DNA from: Aquibium carbonis
GTDB lineage: Bacteria > Pseudomonadota > Alphaproteobacteria > Rhizobiales > Rhizobiaceae
Direction: 5' to 3'
DNA: 43,133 bases
Assembly (NCBI RefSeq): GCF_003970795.1
Contig: NZ_RWKW01000007.1
Span: 1 to 43,133 of the forward strand
Below the pieces are notes generated by a model. That model did not search any database. It saw only the letters and a list, made by a program, of their open reading frames with translations, and was not told the origin of the DNA. This document shows positions 1-9,344 of the stretch, piece after piece. The translations under genes were made by a program, and so were the position numbers. Within the stretch, counting starts at the first letter, position 1. Every line of letters begins with the position of its first letter.

Positions 1-1
1 C

Positions 2-652
2 GCTTGGGCTGCCCCGTGGGGCCTGCCGGGCATCTCCCGCTTCGGCATCATGCACACCGACGTCGGCGGCGAGTATGCCTACCAGCAGCGCCAGCAGATC
101 GGCTACACCTTCTCGGGCGGCAACGGCCTGTTCGGCTCGATCGTCCTCGAAGACGACGTGCTCGGCGGTGAAGGTTACATGCCCGACGTGGTCGGCGTGC
201 TTGGCATCAGCCAGGGCTGGGGCGGCGTCTGGGGCAAGGTTGCCTACGACGAGTCCGAAGAGGCGTTCAACGCCATGATCGGCATGCAGTACAACATCCC
301 GAACATGGCTGGTTCCAACCTCCGCGCCGGCGTGTTCTACGCTTCCGATCCGAACGCCTATGCCCTGAGCATGCCGGTTTCCGGCGCCCTCGGTGCAAAC
401 TTCGTCGAGTGGTCGGTCGCTGCTTCGTACAACCACAAGTTCAACGCTCAGTGGAGCGCGACGGTTGGCGCCCAGTACTTCGAAGACTTCGCTGGCGACA
501 ATGCCTGGATGATTCAGGCCGCTGCGGTCTGGGCTCCGGTCACCAACTTCGAAGTCCGTCTCGAGGGCAGCTACGCTCAGGAAGACGACGTGCTCTTCGG
601 CGAAGACGCCGACACCTGGAACGGCTTCCTCCGCTTCACGCGCTACTTCTAA
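2..652 (+). CDS. Omp2-type porin, 5'-truncated by window edge
   Basis: This is the C-terminal part of an outer-membrane general porin, which forms a passive diffusion channel for small solutes. The open frame runs in from the window edge, so signal peptide and N-terminal strands are missing. The visible 216 residues align almost residue for residue with the complete porin at 10845-11936: both have AAPWGLPGISRFGI, the EDDVLGGEGYMPDVVGV block and the ending RFTRYF. The terminal phenylalanine is the usual outer-membrane assembly signal. The gene is followed by a G+C-rich hairpin. The porin family assignment is firm; which paralogue is the main porin cannot be told. Confidence 0.93.
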   Translation, partial: AWAAPWGLPGISRFGIMHTDVGGEYAYQQRQQIGYTFSGGNGLFGSIVLEDDVLGGEGYMPDVVGVLGISQGWGGVWGKVAYDESEEAFNAMIGMQYNIPNMAGSNLRAGVFYASDPNAYALSMPVSGALGANFVEWSVAASYNHKFNAQWSATVGAQYFEDFAGDNAWMIQAAAVWAPVTNFEVRLEGSYAQEDDVLFGEDADTWNGFLRFTRYF

Positions 653-671
653 GCGCCTGATCATCTAGAAC

Positions 672-704
672 CCGGGTCCGCAATTGTTTCAATTGCGGGC
701 CCGG
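672..704 (+). terminator. Hairpin downstream of the partial porin
   Basis: A 15-bp stem (672-686 with 690-704, one G:T wobble) around a TTT loop begins 20 bp after the porin stop. It is followed by GCATTT rather than a long T-run, so termination is likely but the tail is weak. Confidence 0.65.
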
Positions 705-720
705 TGCATTTGTAACAGGT

Positions 721-1090
721 GTGTTCTTTAGCTGGTCCAAGCGACCTCTTGGCGACATCGGCGAGGCCCGTGTCAGCTTCTGGATCACCAAATCCGGCCG
801 CAGCCGTTCGATCCCCCTCACCCAGCGCGCCGTGGCCGTGGTCGCCGCACAGGCCGGCCGTCGCGGCGGTCCCTTCTCCGGCATCGTGCAGGATCGGCCT
901 CGGGACCGACGAGGACGTGGTGCCGCACGTGCTGCGCCATACCTGCGCCTCGCGCCTCGTGCAGGGCGGCATCGACATCCGCCGCGTCCAGACCTGGCTC
1001 GGCCACCAGACCCTGACGATGACCATGCGCTACGCCCATCTCGCCACCAACGATCTGGACGTGTGCGTGCCGATCCTCGAGCGGCGCTGA
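721..1090 (+). pseudogene. Tyrosine recombinase/integrase remnant, frameshifted
   Basis: This is a decayed fragment of a phage-type site-specific tyrosine recombinase. The first part reads FWITKSGRSRSIPLT in one frame. After about position 890 the similarity continues in another frame with VVPHVLRHTCASRLVQGG, TWLGHQTLTMTMRYAHL and the stop at 1090. The HxxR box (HVLRH), the GH box (WLGH) and the catalytic tyrosine (MRYAHL) are all visible. The N-terminal DNA-binding half and the first catalytic arginine region are absent, and a deletion or frameshift near 885-900 splits the rest. It cannot encode an active recombinase. It probably marks an old integration event beside the porin; no att site or tRNA was seen. 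Confidence 0.8.
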
Positions 1091-1368
1091 GGTTTCGACC
1101 CTCCCCCGAGCCGCCGGCCGCCCCGTCATCGGGCGGTGCCGACCGGACCAACGACCGGCCCTCGCTTCGGCATGCGCTCGGGCATGAAGCGGACGAACAC
1201 CCGGCCGCGCGAAGATCGCCCCTGCCCGGCTGACGATTTTGCCTGCAGCGCGGCCCTCATTTCTGGTAATGCAATCCTTGGGCGTGTTCCGCATCTGGCG
1301 GGAACGTCCCCTTGCGATCGACCGCAGGGCATCCGTCACATCCTTCCGGCGCCACCAGGACACGCACG

Positions 1369-1971
1369 ATGCACCGCTCCCCCCTTTTCCGCAGCGCCCT
1401 CGTCGGCCTTGCTGCCCTGCTTTCCGTCACCGCCGCCCTCGCCCAGACGGCCCCGGTGCCGGCGCCGCGCCCGGAGGTTCCGGCCGATCCGGCGGTCACG
1501 ACGGCCACCTTCGGCGACTGGCTGCTGCGCTGCGTGCGCCAGCCGGCGCCCGCCGGCGAGGCCGGCCAGAAGAGCGACCGTCTCACCGCCCAGACCTGCG
1601 AGGTGGTCCAGACCATCAAGGTGCAGGGACAGGCGCAGCCGATCGCACAGCTGGCCATCGGCCGGCTGCCCGACAGCGAGCAGCTGATCATGACCGCCGT
1701 GCTGCCGGTCAACATCTCGCTGCCCGGCCAGGTCGGGGTTATCGTCGATCCCAAGGCGCCGGCGGACGGCGCGATCATCCTGGAGTGGCGGCGCTGCGCC
1801 GGCGGCTCCTGCTTCGCCGACACCCGCCCCGACGACGGCAGCCTGCGGCCGCTGCGCGCTGGCGAGGCCGGGCAGATCCGCTTTGCCGATGCCGGCGGCC
1901 GCATCATTTCGGTGCCGGTGTCCTGGCGCGGCCTCGACCAGGCGCTCGCCGCGCTGGAAAAGCAGTCCTGA
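1369..1971 (+). CDS. Invasion-associated locus B (IalB) family periplasmic protein
   Basis: This 200-residue exported protein belongs to the IalB family, named for a Bartonella protein linked to erythrocyte invasion but present in most free-living Hyphomicrobiales, where the role is unknown. Residues 1-24 form a Sec signal peptide ending in ALAQ. A proline-rich linker follows, then the family core: TTATFGDWLLRC, the QTCEVVQTI segment, and a C-terminal block with WRRCAGGSCFAD and FADAGGRIISVPVS. Several paired cysteines fit a disulfide-bonded periplasmic fold. An in-frame codon exists upstream at 1312, but the signal peptide starts cleanly at ATG 1369. It stands alone and converges with the gene at 2064-3614. 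Confidence 0.87.
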   Translation: MHRSPLFRSALVGLAALLSVTAALAQTAPVPAPRPEVPADPAVTTATFGDWLLRCVRQPAPAGEAGQKSDRLTAQTCEVVQTIKVQGQAQPIAQLAIGRLPDSEQLIMTAVLPVNISLPGQVGVIVDPKAPADGAIILEWRRCAGGSCFADTRPDDGSLRPLRAGEAGQIRFADAGGRIISVPVSWRGLDQALAALEKQS

Positions 1972-2063
1972 CCGCAACGGCCGACGGGCGGGAGAGCGGC
2001 CGGGCGCGGCCTTCGCGACCTTAAAGCGTGTCTCGTCCGATCCGCCGGACCGGCGGGACACCG

Positions 2064-3614
2064 TCAGGTGCCGCAGAAGGTCTTCGTCACCCGCTCGTGC
2101 GGCTGCGGCGGCAAGGCATGGGCGGCCCGATCCGGCTGGTCGTCGAAGGGGTTTTGCAGCACCTCGACCAGCGTTTCGAAGGGTGCGAAGTCGTCCCGGT
2201 CCTCGGCGGCGCGGATCGCCTCCTCGACGCGGTGGTTGCGCGGGATGTAGGCCGGGTTGGCGAGGCGCATGGACTCGCGCCGCTCCGCATCCCGTCCCGA
2301 TTCGCGCGACAGCCGGTCGCGCCATTTGACCGACCAGGCATCGAAGGCGGCGGGCTCGGCAAACAGCGCGCGCACTGGCCCCTCGCCCAGCGGCGCGTCC
2401 AGCTCGGCGATCAGGCCCCGGAAGGTGAGCGTGAAATCGGGAGAATGCGCGGCCATCAGAGCAAACAGGTCGCTGGCCAGCTGCACGTCGTGGTCTTCGG
2501 ACGTCAACAGGCCGAGCTTGGCGCGCAGTCCGCCGTGGAAGACGGGCTCGTAGCGGGCCTGGAAGCCGCGCAGCGCCGTTTCGGCCAGGGCGATCGCCTC
2601 GGTCTGGTCGTCGGCAATGAGCGGCAGCAGCGTCTCGGCCAGCCGGGCGAGGTTCCAGACCGCGACATGGGGCTGGTTGGAATAGGCATAGCGGCCCGCG
2701 CGGTCGATCGAGGAAAACACCTTGTCGGCCTCGAAGTCGTCCATGAAGGCGCAAGGGCCGTAGTCGATCGTTTCGCCCGACACGGTCATGTTGTCGGTGT
2801 TCATCACCCCGTGGATGAAGCCGACCAGCATCCAGGAGGCGACCAGCCTGGCCTGGGCGGCGATCACGGCGTCGAGCAACGCCAGGTAACGCCCCTCGCC
2901 GGACCCGATGTCGGGATAGTGGCGGGCGATCACATGGTCGGCCAGCGCGCGCACGCCGTCGGTGTCGCCGCGGGCGGCGAAATACTGGAAGGTGCCGACG
3001 CGGATGTGGCTGGCGGCGACGCGCGTCAGGATGGCGCCGGGCAGAGGCCAGTCGCGATAGACCTTCTCGCCCGTCGTCACCACGGCCAGGCTGCGGGTGG
3101 TGGGTATGCGAAGCGCGGCCATCGCCTCGCTGACGATGTACTCGCGCAGCACCGGCCCGAGCGCCGCCCGGCCATCGCCGCCGCGCGAGAAGGGCGTCGG
3201 CCCCGAGCCCTTCAGCTGGATGTCGCGGCGCCGGCCACGGCCATCGACGACCTCGCCGAGAAGCATCGCGCGGCCGTCGCCGAGCTGCGGCACGAAATTT
3301 CCGAACTGGTGGCCGGCATAGGCCTGGGCGATCGGCTGGGGTCCGTTCGGCGCGCGGCTGCCGGCGAGCATTTGCACCGCCTCGGGCGTCTTCAGCGCGT
3401 CCGGATCGAGGCCCATGTCGCGCGCAAGGGCTTCGTTGAGCTTCACGAGACGCGGCTCCAGCACCGGCGACAGGCCCGGCCGGGCATGAAAGCGGGCCGG
3501 CAACTCCGCGTAGCTCATCCCGAAGCGGGGGAGCGACGTCGACCCGGCCGGGTTCGAGGCGTCGGCGAGGGTGGCGTCGTGCGAGTCGTGCTGAGCATCG
3601 GTCATGACCGACAT
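2064..3614 (-). CDS. selO: SelO (YdiU/UPF0061) protein adenylyltransferase
   Basis: SelO is a pseudokinase-fold enzyme that transfers AMP from ATP to protein hydroxyl groups and is linked to redox stress. The 516-residue product has the usual family length. Diagnostic stretches are [19 protein letters not shown] (about 99-116), the nucleotide-site [18 protein letters not shown] (133-150), the NTDNM motif (272-276, active-site Asn/Asp), and DYGPCAFMD (284-292), the equivalent of the kinase DFG. The product ends TFCGT, keeping a C-terminal cysteine at the region where animal SelO has selenocysteine. A start at the second Met (codon 4) is also possible. It is a single gene, convergent with ialB and divergent from the DUF982 gene. 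Confidence 0.93.
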   Translation of the reverse strand: MSVMTDAQHDSHDATLADASNPAGSTSLPRFGMSYAELPARFHARPGLSPVLEPRLVKLNEALARDMGLDPDALKTPEAVQMLAGSRAPNGPQPIAQAYAGHQFGNFVPQLGDGRAMLLGEVVDGRGRRRDIQLKGSGPTPFSRGGDGRAALGPVLREYIVSEAMAALRIPTTRSLAVVTTGEKVYRDWPLPGAILTRVAASHIRVGTFQYFAARGDTDGVRALADHVIARHYPDIGSGEGRYLALLDAVIAAQARLVASWMLVGFIHGVMNTDNMTVSGETIDYGPCAFMDDFEADKVFSSIDRAGRYAYSNQPHVAVWNLARLAETLLPLIADDQTEAIALAETALRGFQARYEPVFHGGLRAKLGLLTSEDHDVQLASDLFALMAAHSPDFTLTFRGLIAELDAPLGEGPVRALFAEPAAFDAWSVKWRDRLSRESGRDAERRESMRLANPAYIPRNHRVEEAIRAAEDRDDFAPFETLVEVLQNPFDDQPDRAAHALPPQPHERVTKTFCGT

Positions 3615-3772
3615 ATAGGTCGGTCAGGGGCCCGGCGCATCCTTCGTCTGGACACATCCTCGCCGCCGCGCCTCCGGCGTATAGCCCTAATTCTTCGATA
3701 ACGAGCGGCCGGTAGAATGGCCGGAACGATGGCAGCGGCCATGCGTTCGATAGCGTCCCTGGAGTGACCTGC

Positions 3773-4321
3773 ATGCAAAACGTTCTGGAAAGTGGCTGGT
3801 TCGATGCCCCGGTGAAGGTGATGGATGCCGCCGCGGCTCGAGCCTACGACGTGACCAACACCCGCCAGGCGGCGGAGATCCTGCTTCACCGCTGGCCGAA
3901 CGAATGGAGCGGGAGCCACCGCGCCGCTCGCCTGGCATGCCTGGCCGTTCTCAAGGGCTTCAAGCCGCCCGTGCTGGCCCGCCGCGCTTTCGCGGAGGCG
4001 GCACGCGAGGCGGACATCCTCGCAGAAGGCACAGCCTTGCCGGAGATCATCGACATGAAGAAGGACGTCACCAAGGTCCCGACAGAGGACAAGCCGTTCG
4101 AAAGGGCCGTCACGGTCTCGGACTCGGTCGGAAAGATCGAAATCGTGTCGGTGCGCGACGCACGCGACTATCTACAGAATGTGACCTGGCCGAACGGCGC
4201 CAGCCAGGAAGACGCGCTGAATGCCGTGCAGGCCGCGCTCGACGGCACGGTTCCGGCGTCGGATGCCTGCGCCCGCTTCGTCGATGCGGCCCGCCAGGCC
4301 GGGGTGCTGGTTTCCGACTGA
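3773..4321 (+). CDS. Tandem DUF982 protein
   Basis: DUF982 proteins are small, mostly Hyphomicrobiales-specific proteins of unknown function. This 182-residue product carries two copies. Copy 1 (about residues 12-85) has the full consensus: a V-x-V strand, ARQAAEILLHRWP-type helix, the central cysteine in AARLACLAVLKG and the AFAEAAREADIL helix. Copy 2 (about 110-181) repeats the order with VTVSDSVGKIEI, a TWPNG turn, ALNAVQAALDG and FVDAARQAGVLV but is more diverged. The linker is charged. ATG 3773 is chosen over GTG 3764 because GGAG sits 8 bases before it. A strong hairpin follows the gene. Confidence 0.8.
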   Translation: MQNVLESGWFDAPVKVMDAAAARAYDVTNTRQAAEILLHRWPNEWSGSHRAARLACLAVLKGFKPPVLARRAFAEAAREADILAEGTALPEIIDMKKDVTKVPTEDKPFERAVTVSDSVGKIEIVSVRDARDYLQNVTWPNGASQEDALNAVQAALDGTVPASDACARFVDAARQAGVLVSD

Positions 4322-4415
4322 GGGCTGGAACCTTTCCCAGCCTCGGCAGTTATGTCGATGGCGACGGCATCGACAACGCCCCCCCGCTTCGATCCGCCGC
4401 CGACTTCGACCTGAA

Positions 4416-4450
4416 CGCCGACCCTCTCCCCCCGGAGGGTCGGCGTCTTT
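4416..4450 (+). terminator. Rho-independent terminator after the DUF982 gene
   Basis: A perfect 11-bp stem (4416-4426 with 4435-4445) with a C-rich loop is followed by TCTTT. It lies 95 bp past the DUF982 stop and between two convergent genes, so it may act on both strands. Confidence 0.75.
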
Positions 4451-4490
4451 CGTTGCGGGCGCGGCAGCACACGCCCGTCGCCGGCCCGTG

Positions 4491-5261
4491 CTACTGGGCG
4501 ACGAAGCCGCCGTCGACGGGCATGTTGATGCCGGTGACGAAGGAGGCGGCCGGCGAGCACAGCCAGACGATCGCCTCGGCGATTTCGTCGGGCTTGCCGA
4601 TGCGGCCGATCGGATGCATCGGGTCCATCATCTGCGCCGACGACCGGGTGCCGCCCGTCGCCTGGTCGGCGAGCGAATCGAGCATGCGCGTGTCGACCCC
4701 GCCGGGGCAGATCGAATTCACCCGGATTCCGGCCTTGCCGTATTCGAGCGCCGCGTTCTTGGTCATGCCGTTGATGGCGTGCTTGGAGGCGACATAGGGC
4801 GACAGACCGGGAAAGCCGATCAGGCCCGCCACCGAGGCGATGTTGACGATGGAGCCGCCGCCGGTCTTCAGCATGGCGGCGATCTCGGCCTTCATGCACA
4901 GGAAGGTGCCGCGCGCGTTGACGGCCATGATGCGATCGAAATTGTCGATCGGCTGGTCGACCAGCGGCGCGATCCGACCTTCGATGCCGGCATTGTTGCA
5001 GGCGCAGTCGATCCGGCCGTAGGTGTCGATCGCCTTCGCCACCAGAGCCTCGACATCGTCGGCGAGCGCCACGTCGGCCCGGACGAAGATCGCCTCGCCG
5101 CCAGCGGCGCGGATCATCGCCGCGGTCTCTTCGCCGGCCTCGACGACGATGTCGGACACGACGACCTTCGCGCCGGCCTCGGCCATCTTCAAGGCGGTGG
5201 CGCGGCCGATGCCGGCGCTGGCGCCGGTGATCAGCGCGGTTTTTCCGGACAGGATGCCCAT
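4491..5261 (-). CDS. SDR-family NAD(P)-dependent oxidoreductase
   Basis: This is a classical short-chain dehydrogenase/reductase of 256 residues. It shows the Rossmann glycine motif TGASAGIG, the CNNAG strand-4 motif, the catalytic serine region NIASVAGLIG, the YVASK active-site Tyr/Lys, and the C-terminal INMPVDGGF typical of the glucose 1-dehydrogenase/FabG-like group. The aspartate after beta-2 (VVSDI) suggests preference for NAD over NADP, which is an inference. The substrate cannot be told. ATG 5261 is preferred to the upstream ATG at 5276 because GAGGAG lies just before it and overlaps that upstream codon. It is divergent from the phosphoribosyltransferase, and an FNR-like box lies 79 bp upstream. 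Confidence 0.92.
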   Translation of the reverse strand: MGILSGKTALITGASAGIGRATALKMAEAGAKVVVSDIVVEAGEETAAMIRAAGGEAIFVRADVALADDVEALVAKAIDTYGRIDCACNNAGIEGRIAPLVDQPIDNFDRIMAVNARGTFLCMKAEIAAMLKTGGGSIVNIASVAGLIGFPGLSPYVASKHAINGMTKNAALEYGKAGIRVNSICPGGVDTRMLDSLADQATGGTRSSAQMMDPMHPIGRIGKPDEIAEAIVWLCSPAASFVTGINMPVDGGFVAQ

Positions 5262-5339
5262 GGACAGTCTCCTCATGGTTGCAGGAAGATCGGTTGCGAT
5301 TGGTCACCGCCACCCTCGGCCATGCGCGCACCATCCGCC

Positions 5340-5353
5340 TTGATCCGGCTCAA
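5340..5353. promoter_or_regulatory. FNR/FixK-like box (imperfect)
   Basis: TTGATCCGGCTCAA matches the TTGAT-N4-ATCAA consensus of FNR/FixK regulators at all but one arm base. It lies in the divergent region between the SDR gene and the phosphoribosyltransferase and could serve either one. Confidence 0.55.
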
Positions 5354-5383
5354 TCGAGCCGACAAACCTGGGCACCGTGCCGG

Positions 5384-5399
5384 CTTGACCCGGGTCAAG
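5384..5399. promoter_or_regulatory. FNR/CRP-family palindrome
   Basis: CTTGACCCGGGTCAAG is a perfect 16-bp palindrome of the TTGAC-N4-GTCAA type bound by FNR/FixK/Dnr-class regulators. It sits 77 bp before the phosphoribosyltransferase start, compatible with activation of that gene. Confidence 0.6.
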
Positions 5400-5476
5400 G
5401 CGGAACGTGGCCGCGCGGCCCAAGGTTGTGCGGGCACGAAAGCCGGGAGACCGCGCGGACCGAGGCGGAGAACAGG

Positions 5477-6166
5477 ATGTACAAGGACAGAGCCGAAGCC
5501 GGCCGCCTGCTCGCGGCCCGGATCGCCGAGCTGGGGCTGCACGATCCCGTCGTGCTTGCGCTGCCGAGGGGCGGCGTGCCGGTGGCGGACCCGATCGCCG
5601 CAGCGCTCGACGCGCCGCTCGACCTGGTGGTGGTGCGCAAGGTGGGTGCGCCCGGCAATCCGGAACTGGCGGTGGCGGCGATCGTGGACGGAAACCCGCC
5701 CGACGTCGTGCTCAACCGCGAGATGGTGGAGGCCTACGACCTGTCGGAAGAAGACGTCGACGAACGGGTGAAGCGGGAGCGGCCGGAGCTCGAACGCCGC
5801 GCATCGGCCTATCGCGGCCGCCGCAAGGCGCTGTCGGTGACCGGCAAGACCGCGATCCTGGTCGACGACGGCGCTGCCACCGGCACGACGATGAAGGTGG
5901 CGATCCGGGCGATGCGGCGGCGGTCGCCGCACGCGGTGGTTGTGGCGCTGCCGGTGGCGCCGCCCGAGACGGTCAAGGAGTTGCGGCTGGAGGCGGACCT
6001 GGTGATCTGCCTGACGGAGCCGGCGCAGTTTCGGGCGCTCAGCCTGCACTACCGCGATTTTCACCAGTTGACCGACGAAGAGGTGACGCAGGCTCTGCAC
6101 GCGGCGGCGCGGCGGCGCAGGTCCGTGCTCAAGGGCTGGAAGAAGGGGCAGCCGAAGCCGGACTGA
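5477..6166 (+). CDS. Type I phosphoribosyltransferase family protein
   Basis: This 229-residue protein has the class I PRTase fold. The PRPP-binding signature ILVDDGAATGTT is at residues 127-138, preceded by the family strand VLALPRGGVPVADPIA (27-42) and the VVVRKVGAPGNPELAVAAI segment (51-69). Members of this stand-alone group often sit near stress or hypoxia genes; the base substrate is unknown. The C-terminus is strongly basic (AARRRRSVLKGWKKGQPK). ATG 5477 has GGAG six bases upstream; the open frame extends further 5' but without support. Two FNR-like boxes precede it and a third separates it from the ABC operon 77 bp downstream, suggesting oxygen-dependent control. Confidence 0.85.
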   Translation: MYKDRAEAGRLLAARIAELGLHDPVVLALPRGGVPVADPIAAALDAPLDLVVVRKVGAPGNPELAVAAIVDGNPPDVVLNREMVEAYDLSEEDVDERVKRERPELERRASAYRGRRKALSVTGKTAILVDDGAATGTTMKVAIRAMRRRSPHAVVVALPVAPPETVKELRLEADLVICLTEPAQFRALSLHYRDFHQLTDEEVTQALHAAARRRRSVLKGWKKGQPKPD

Positions 6167-6195
6167 GGGTGGCCGGCCCGCTCGGCCCGGCCGAT

Positions 6196-6209
6196 TTGAT
6201 GCGCGTCAA
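6196..6209. promoter_or_regulatory. FNR/FixK-like box upstream of ABC operon
   Basis: TTGATGCGCGTCAA closely fits the FixK/FnrL consensus. It is centred about 41 bp before the ATG at 6244. Confidence 0.6.
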
Positions 6210-6243
6210 GGCATCGCCCCCGCGATCACCCTAGAGGGGTGTC

Positions 6244-6972
6244 ATGGCGAGCCCTCGACCTCAGATTGACCGACCGATCTTTTCGGCGCGCGGCCTGACC
6301 AAGGTCTATCGCACCGGGGAGGTCGAGGTCTATGCGCTGCGCGGCGTCGACCTCGACCTCGCGGAGGGCGAGATCGCCGTGCTTCTGGGGCCATCGGGAA
6401 GCGGCAAGTCGACGTTGCTGAACATCATGGGCGGGCTCGACACGCCGAGTTCCGGCACGATGCATTTTCGCGACGAGGAGCTGACCCGCTTTTCGGAGCG
6501 CCAGCTGACGGCCTACCGGCGCGACCATGTCGGCTTCATCTTCCAGTTCTACAACCTGATTCCCAGCCTGACGGCCTGGGAGAACGTGGCCCTGGTGACC
6601 GAGATTTCCGCCCATCCGATGAAGCCGGAGGAGGCGCTGGAAATGGTGGGGCTGAAGGACCGCATCCACCACTTCCCCGCCCAGCTTTCCGGCGGCGAAC
6701 AGCAGCGCGTGGCGATCGCCCGCGCCATCGCCAAGCGACCCGAGGTGATGCTCTGCGACGAGCCGACCGGCGCGCTCGATTCCAAGACCGGCATCCTCGT
6801 GCTCGAGGCGCTATCGCGCATCAACGAGGAACTGAACACGACGATGGCGATCATCACCCACAATGCCGGCATCCAGCAGATCGCCCATCGGGTCTTTTCC
6901 TTCCGGGACGGACGCATAGCCGAGGCGACGGTCAACGAGACCCGCGCCAAGCCGTCGACGGTGACGTGGTGA
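6244..6972 (+). CDS. ABC transporter ATP-binding protein (MacB/LolD type)
   Basis: This is the cytoplasmic ATPase of an ABC exporter with an FtsX-type permease. It has 242 residues with Walker A GPSGSGKS at 49-56, the Q-loop FQFYNLIP near 100, the signature LSGGEQQ at 148-154, and Walker B plus D-loop [12 protein letters not shown] at 168-179. The sequence is of the LolD/MacB class, which powers mechanotransmission rather than classical import. The stop overlaps the start of the permease, so the two are translationally coupled. Downstream the operon continues with the permease and a HlyD-type adaptor. Confidence 0.95.
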   Translation: MASPRPQIDRPIFSARGLTKVYRTGEVEVYALRGVDLDLAEGEIAVLLGPSGSGKSTLLNIMGGLDTPSSGTMHFRDEELTRFSERQLTAYRRDHVGFIFQFYNLIPSLTAWENVALVTEISAHPMKPEEALEMVGLKDRIHHFPAQLSGGEQQRVAIARAIAKRPEVMLCDEPTGALDSKTGILVLEALSRINEELNTTMAIITHNAGIQQIAHRVFSFRDGRIAEATVNETRAKPSTVTW

Positions 6973-9341
6973 CCGCGCTGTCGGTGCTCGACCGCAAGCT
7001 CGCGCGCGATCTGGCGCGGCTGTGGGCGCAGGTGCTGGCGATCGCGCTGGTGATGGCCTGCGGCGTGATGACCATCGTCATCGCCGTCGGCGCCTACCGC
7101 TCGCTCGACGAAACGCGGGCCGCCTTCTACGAGCGCTATCGCTTTGCCAGCGTGTTTTCCGGGCTGACGCGCGCACCCTTGCACCTGCGCGAGGACCTTG
7201 CTGCTATTCCCGGCGTGAGCGGCGTGGACCTGCGCATCGTCAAGGCGGCGCTGCTGGACCTGCCCGGCATGGCGGAGCCGGCGACCGGCATCGCCATTTC
7301 CATTCCCGACCGCGGCGAACCGGCGGTCAACCGGCTGTACCTGCGCTCGGGGCGCCTGCCCGAGGCAGACCGGACCGGCGAAGTGGCGGTGACCGAGCCC
7401 TTCGCCAAGGCGCACCGGATGACGCCCGGCTCGACCTTCTCGGCGATCCTCAACGGCCGCAAGCGGCTGCTGACGGTGACGGGCATCGTGCTGTCGCCGG
7501 AGTACATCTACGCCATCGGCCCGGGCGACATGGTACCCGACCAGCGCCGCTTCGGCGTTTTCTACATGCCACGCACGACGCTGGCCGGCATCTACGACAT
7601 GAACGGCGCCTTCAACGACCTGGTTGCGCGCACCCAGCGCGGCGCCGACCTGAACGTCGTCTCCGACCGGATCGACGCGATCCTGAAACCCTATGGCGGC
7701 ACCGGCACGCACGACCGGGAAGACCAGATTTCGCATGCCTTTCTCGACAACGAGCTGATGCAGCTGCGGGCGATGGCCGTGGTGATCCCGCCGATCTTCC
7801 TGTTCGTGTCGGCCTTCCTGGTGAACATGATCCTGACGCGGCTGATCGCGCTGGAGCGCGAACAGGTCGGGCTGATGAAGGCGATCGGCTATTCCTCGCT
7901 CGACGTCGCCTGGCACTATGCCAAGCTGACGCTGCTGATCGCGATCATCGGCATCATCATCGGCTCGCTGGCCGGCAACTGGCTCGGACGCGGGATGACG
8001 CGCCTCTATGCCACCTTCTTTTCCTTTCCGTTCCTGATCTTCCGCCAGAGCCTGGACCTCTATGTCATCGCGGCGGGGGTGAGCGCGGCGGCAGCGCTGG
8101 CGGGCGCCGGCCGGGCGATCTGGAGCGTCGTGCGCCTGCCGCCGGCAGTGGCCATGCGCCCGCCGGCGCCGACGCAGTATCGTTCGCTGTTTGCCGGATC
8201 GGCCGGGCTGGCGACGGTCTTCTCGCAACTGACGATCATGGCGCTACGCCACCTGATCCGCTGGCCGGTGCGCATGCTGATGACGACGCTGGGCACGTCG
8301 ATGGCGGTGGCGCTGCTGGTGACGGCGCTGTTTTCCTTCGATTCCATCGATTTCATGATCGACACCGTGTTCTTCCGGACGGAGCGGCAGGACGCCACGA
8401 TCAGCTTCGGGCTGGAGCGCTCGCCGCGGGCGCTCCAGGCGGTGGCGGCGATGCCCGGCGTGATTCGGGCCGAGGGCTTTCGCGCCGCGCCCGTCGTGCT
8501 CCGCAAGGGGCACCGCGAGCGCCGCCTGGCGATCCAGGGCGTGATGCCCTCCCCCGACCTCGCCCGCGTGCTCGACGAGGATCTGTTGCCGGTCGAGCCG
8601 CCCGCGACCGGGCTGATGGTGTCGGAGCGGGTGGCGCGGCTGCTGCATCTGTCGATCGGCGACCGGGTAGAGATCGAACTCCTGGAAAAGGGGCACCGGA
8701 TCGTCGAGGCGCCGGTGACCAGCATCGTGCAGAGCTATGTGGGACTTGCCGTCTACATGCGCCTCGACGCGCTGGACCGGCTGGTGGGCGACGGACCCCG
8801 GCTGTCGGGCGTGCGGGTCTCGATCGACCGGGCGAAGCTCGATGATCTCTATGCCGCCGTCAAGGAAACGCCCGCCGTCGCCTCGATCGCGCTGCAAGGC
8901 GTCTCGCGCGGCCGGTTCCGCGAGACGATCGGCGAGAACATCACCATCATGACGACCGTCTACACGCTGCTGGCCGTCATCATCACCTTCGGCGTGGTCT
9001 ACAACTCGGCCCGCATCCAGCTTTCGGAGCGGGCGCGGGAACTGGCCAGCCTGCGGGTGATGGGCTTCACGCGGGGCGAGGTGTCGAGCGTGCTCCTGAT
9101 CGAGCTCGGCGTGATCGTGCTTCTGGCGCAGCCGCTGGGTTGGGCGCTCGGCTATGGCTTCTCATGGGCCGTGGTGCGCGGCTTCGAAAGCGACCTGTTT
9201 CGCATTCCGCTGGTGGTCGAGCGCGCGACTTTCGCGATCTCCAGCCTCGTGGTGCTCGCGGTCGCGGTCGTTTCGGCGCTGATCGTGCGCCGGCGCATCG
9301 ACCGGCTGGACCTCGTCCGGGTTCTCAAGACAAGGGAGTAG
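6966..9341 (+). CDS. ABC transporter permease with two FtsX domains
   Basis: This 791-residue inner-membrane permease begins with a GTG that overlaps the end of the ATPase gene. It has an N-terminal TM helix (about residues 18-38) and a periplasmic MacB_PCD-like domain. The first FtsX bundle spans about 265-390, with runs such as [17 protein letters not shown] and [18 protein letters not shown] second N-terminal helix plus periplasmic domain follow (about 430-660), and the second FtsX bundle (about 665-785) includes [18 protein letters not shown]. The duplicated arrangement is that of large FtsX-type exporters whose partner is a HlyD adaptor. The substrate is unknown and no outer-membrane channel gene is adjacent. 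Confidence 0.93.
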   Translation: MVTALSVLDRKLARDLARLWAQVLAIALVMACGVMTIVIAVGAYRSLDETRAAFYERYRFASVFSGLTRAPLHLREDLAAIPGVSGVDLRIVKAALLDLPGMAEPATGIAISIPDRGEPAVNRLYLRSGRLPEADRTGEVAVTEPFAKAHRMTPGSTFSAILNGRKRLLTVTGIVLSPEYIYAIGPGDMVPDQRRFGVFYMPRTTLAGIYDMNGAFNDLVARTQRGADLNVVSDRIDAILKPYGGTGTHDREDQISHAFLDNELMQLRAMAVVIPPIFLFVSAFLVNMILTRLIALEREQVGLMKAIGYSSLDVAWHYAKLTLLIAIIGIIIGSLAGNWLGRGMTRLYATFFSFPFLIFRQSLDLYVIAAGVSAAAALAGAGRAIWSVVRLPPAVAMRPPAPTQYRSLFAGSAGLATVFSQLTIMALRHLIRWPVRMLMTTLGTSMAVALLVTALFSFDSIDFMIDTVFFRTERQDATISFGLERSPRALQAVAAMPGVIRAEGFRAAPVVLRKGHRERRLAIQGVMPSPDLARVLDEDLLPVEPPATGLMVSERVARLLHLSIGDRVEIELLEKGHRIVEAPVTSIVQSYVGLAVYMRLDALDRLVGDGPRLSGVRVSIDRAKLDDLYAAVKETPAVASIALQGVSRGRFRETIGENITIMTTVYTLLAVIITFGVVYNSARIQLSERARELASLRVMGFTRGEVSSVLLIELGVIVLLAQPLGWALGYGFSWAVVRGFESDLFRIPLVVERATFAISSLVVLAVAVVSALIVRRRIDRLDLVRVLKTRE

Positions 9342-9344
9342 GGC

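Noticed and set aside
2028-3701. Plus-strand frame of 557 codons antisense to selO
   Set aside because: High-GC antisense shadow; selO is certain from its motifs.
1336-3774. Long minus-strand open frame (812 codons) across IalB and SelO
   Set aside because: Arg/Ala/Pro-rich shadow of the selO codons in another frame; no family features.
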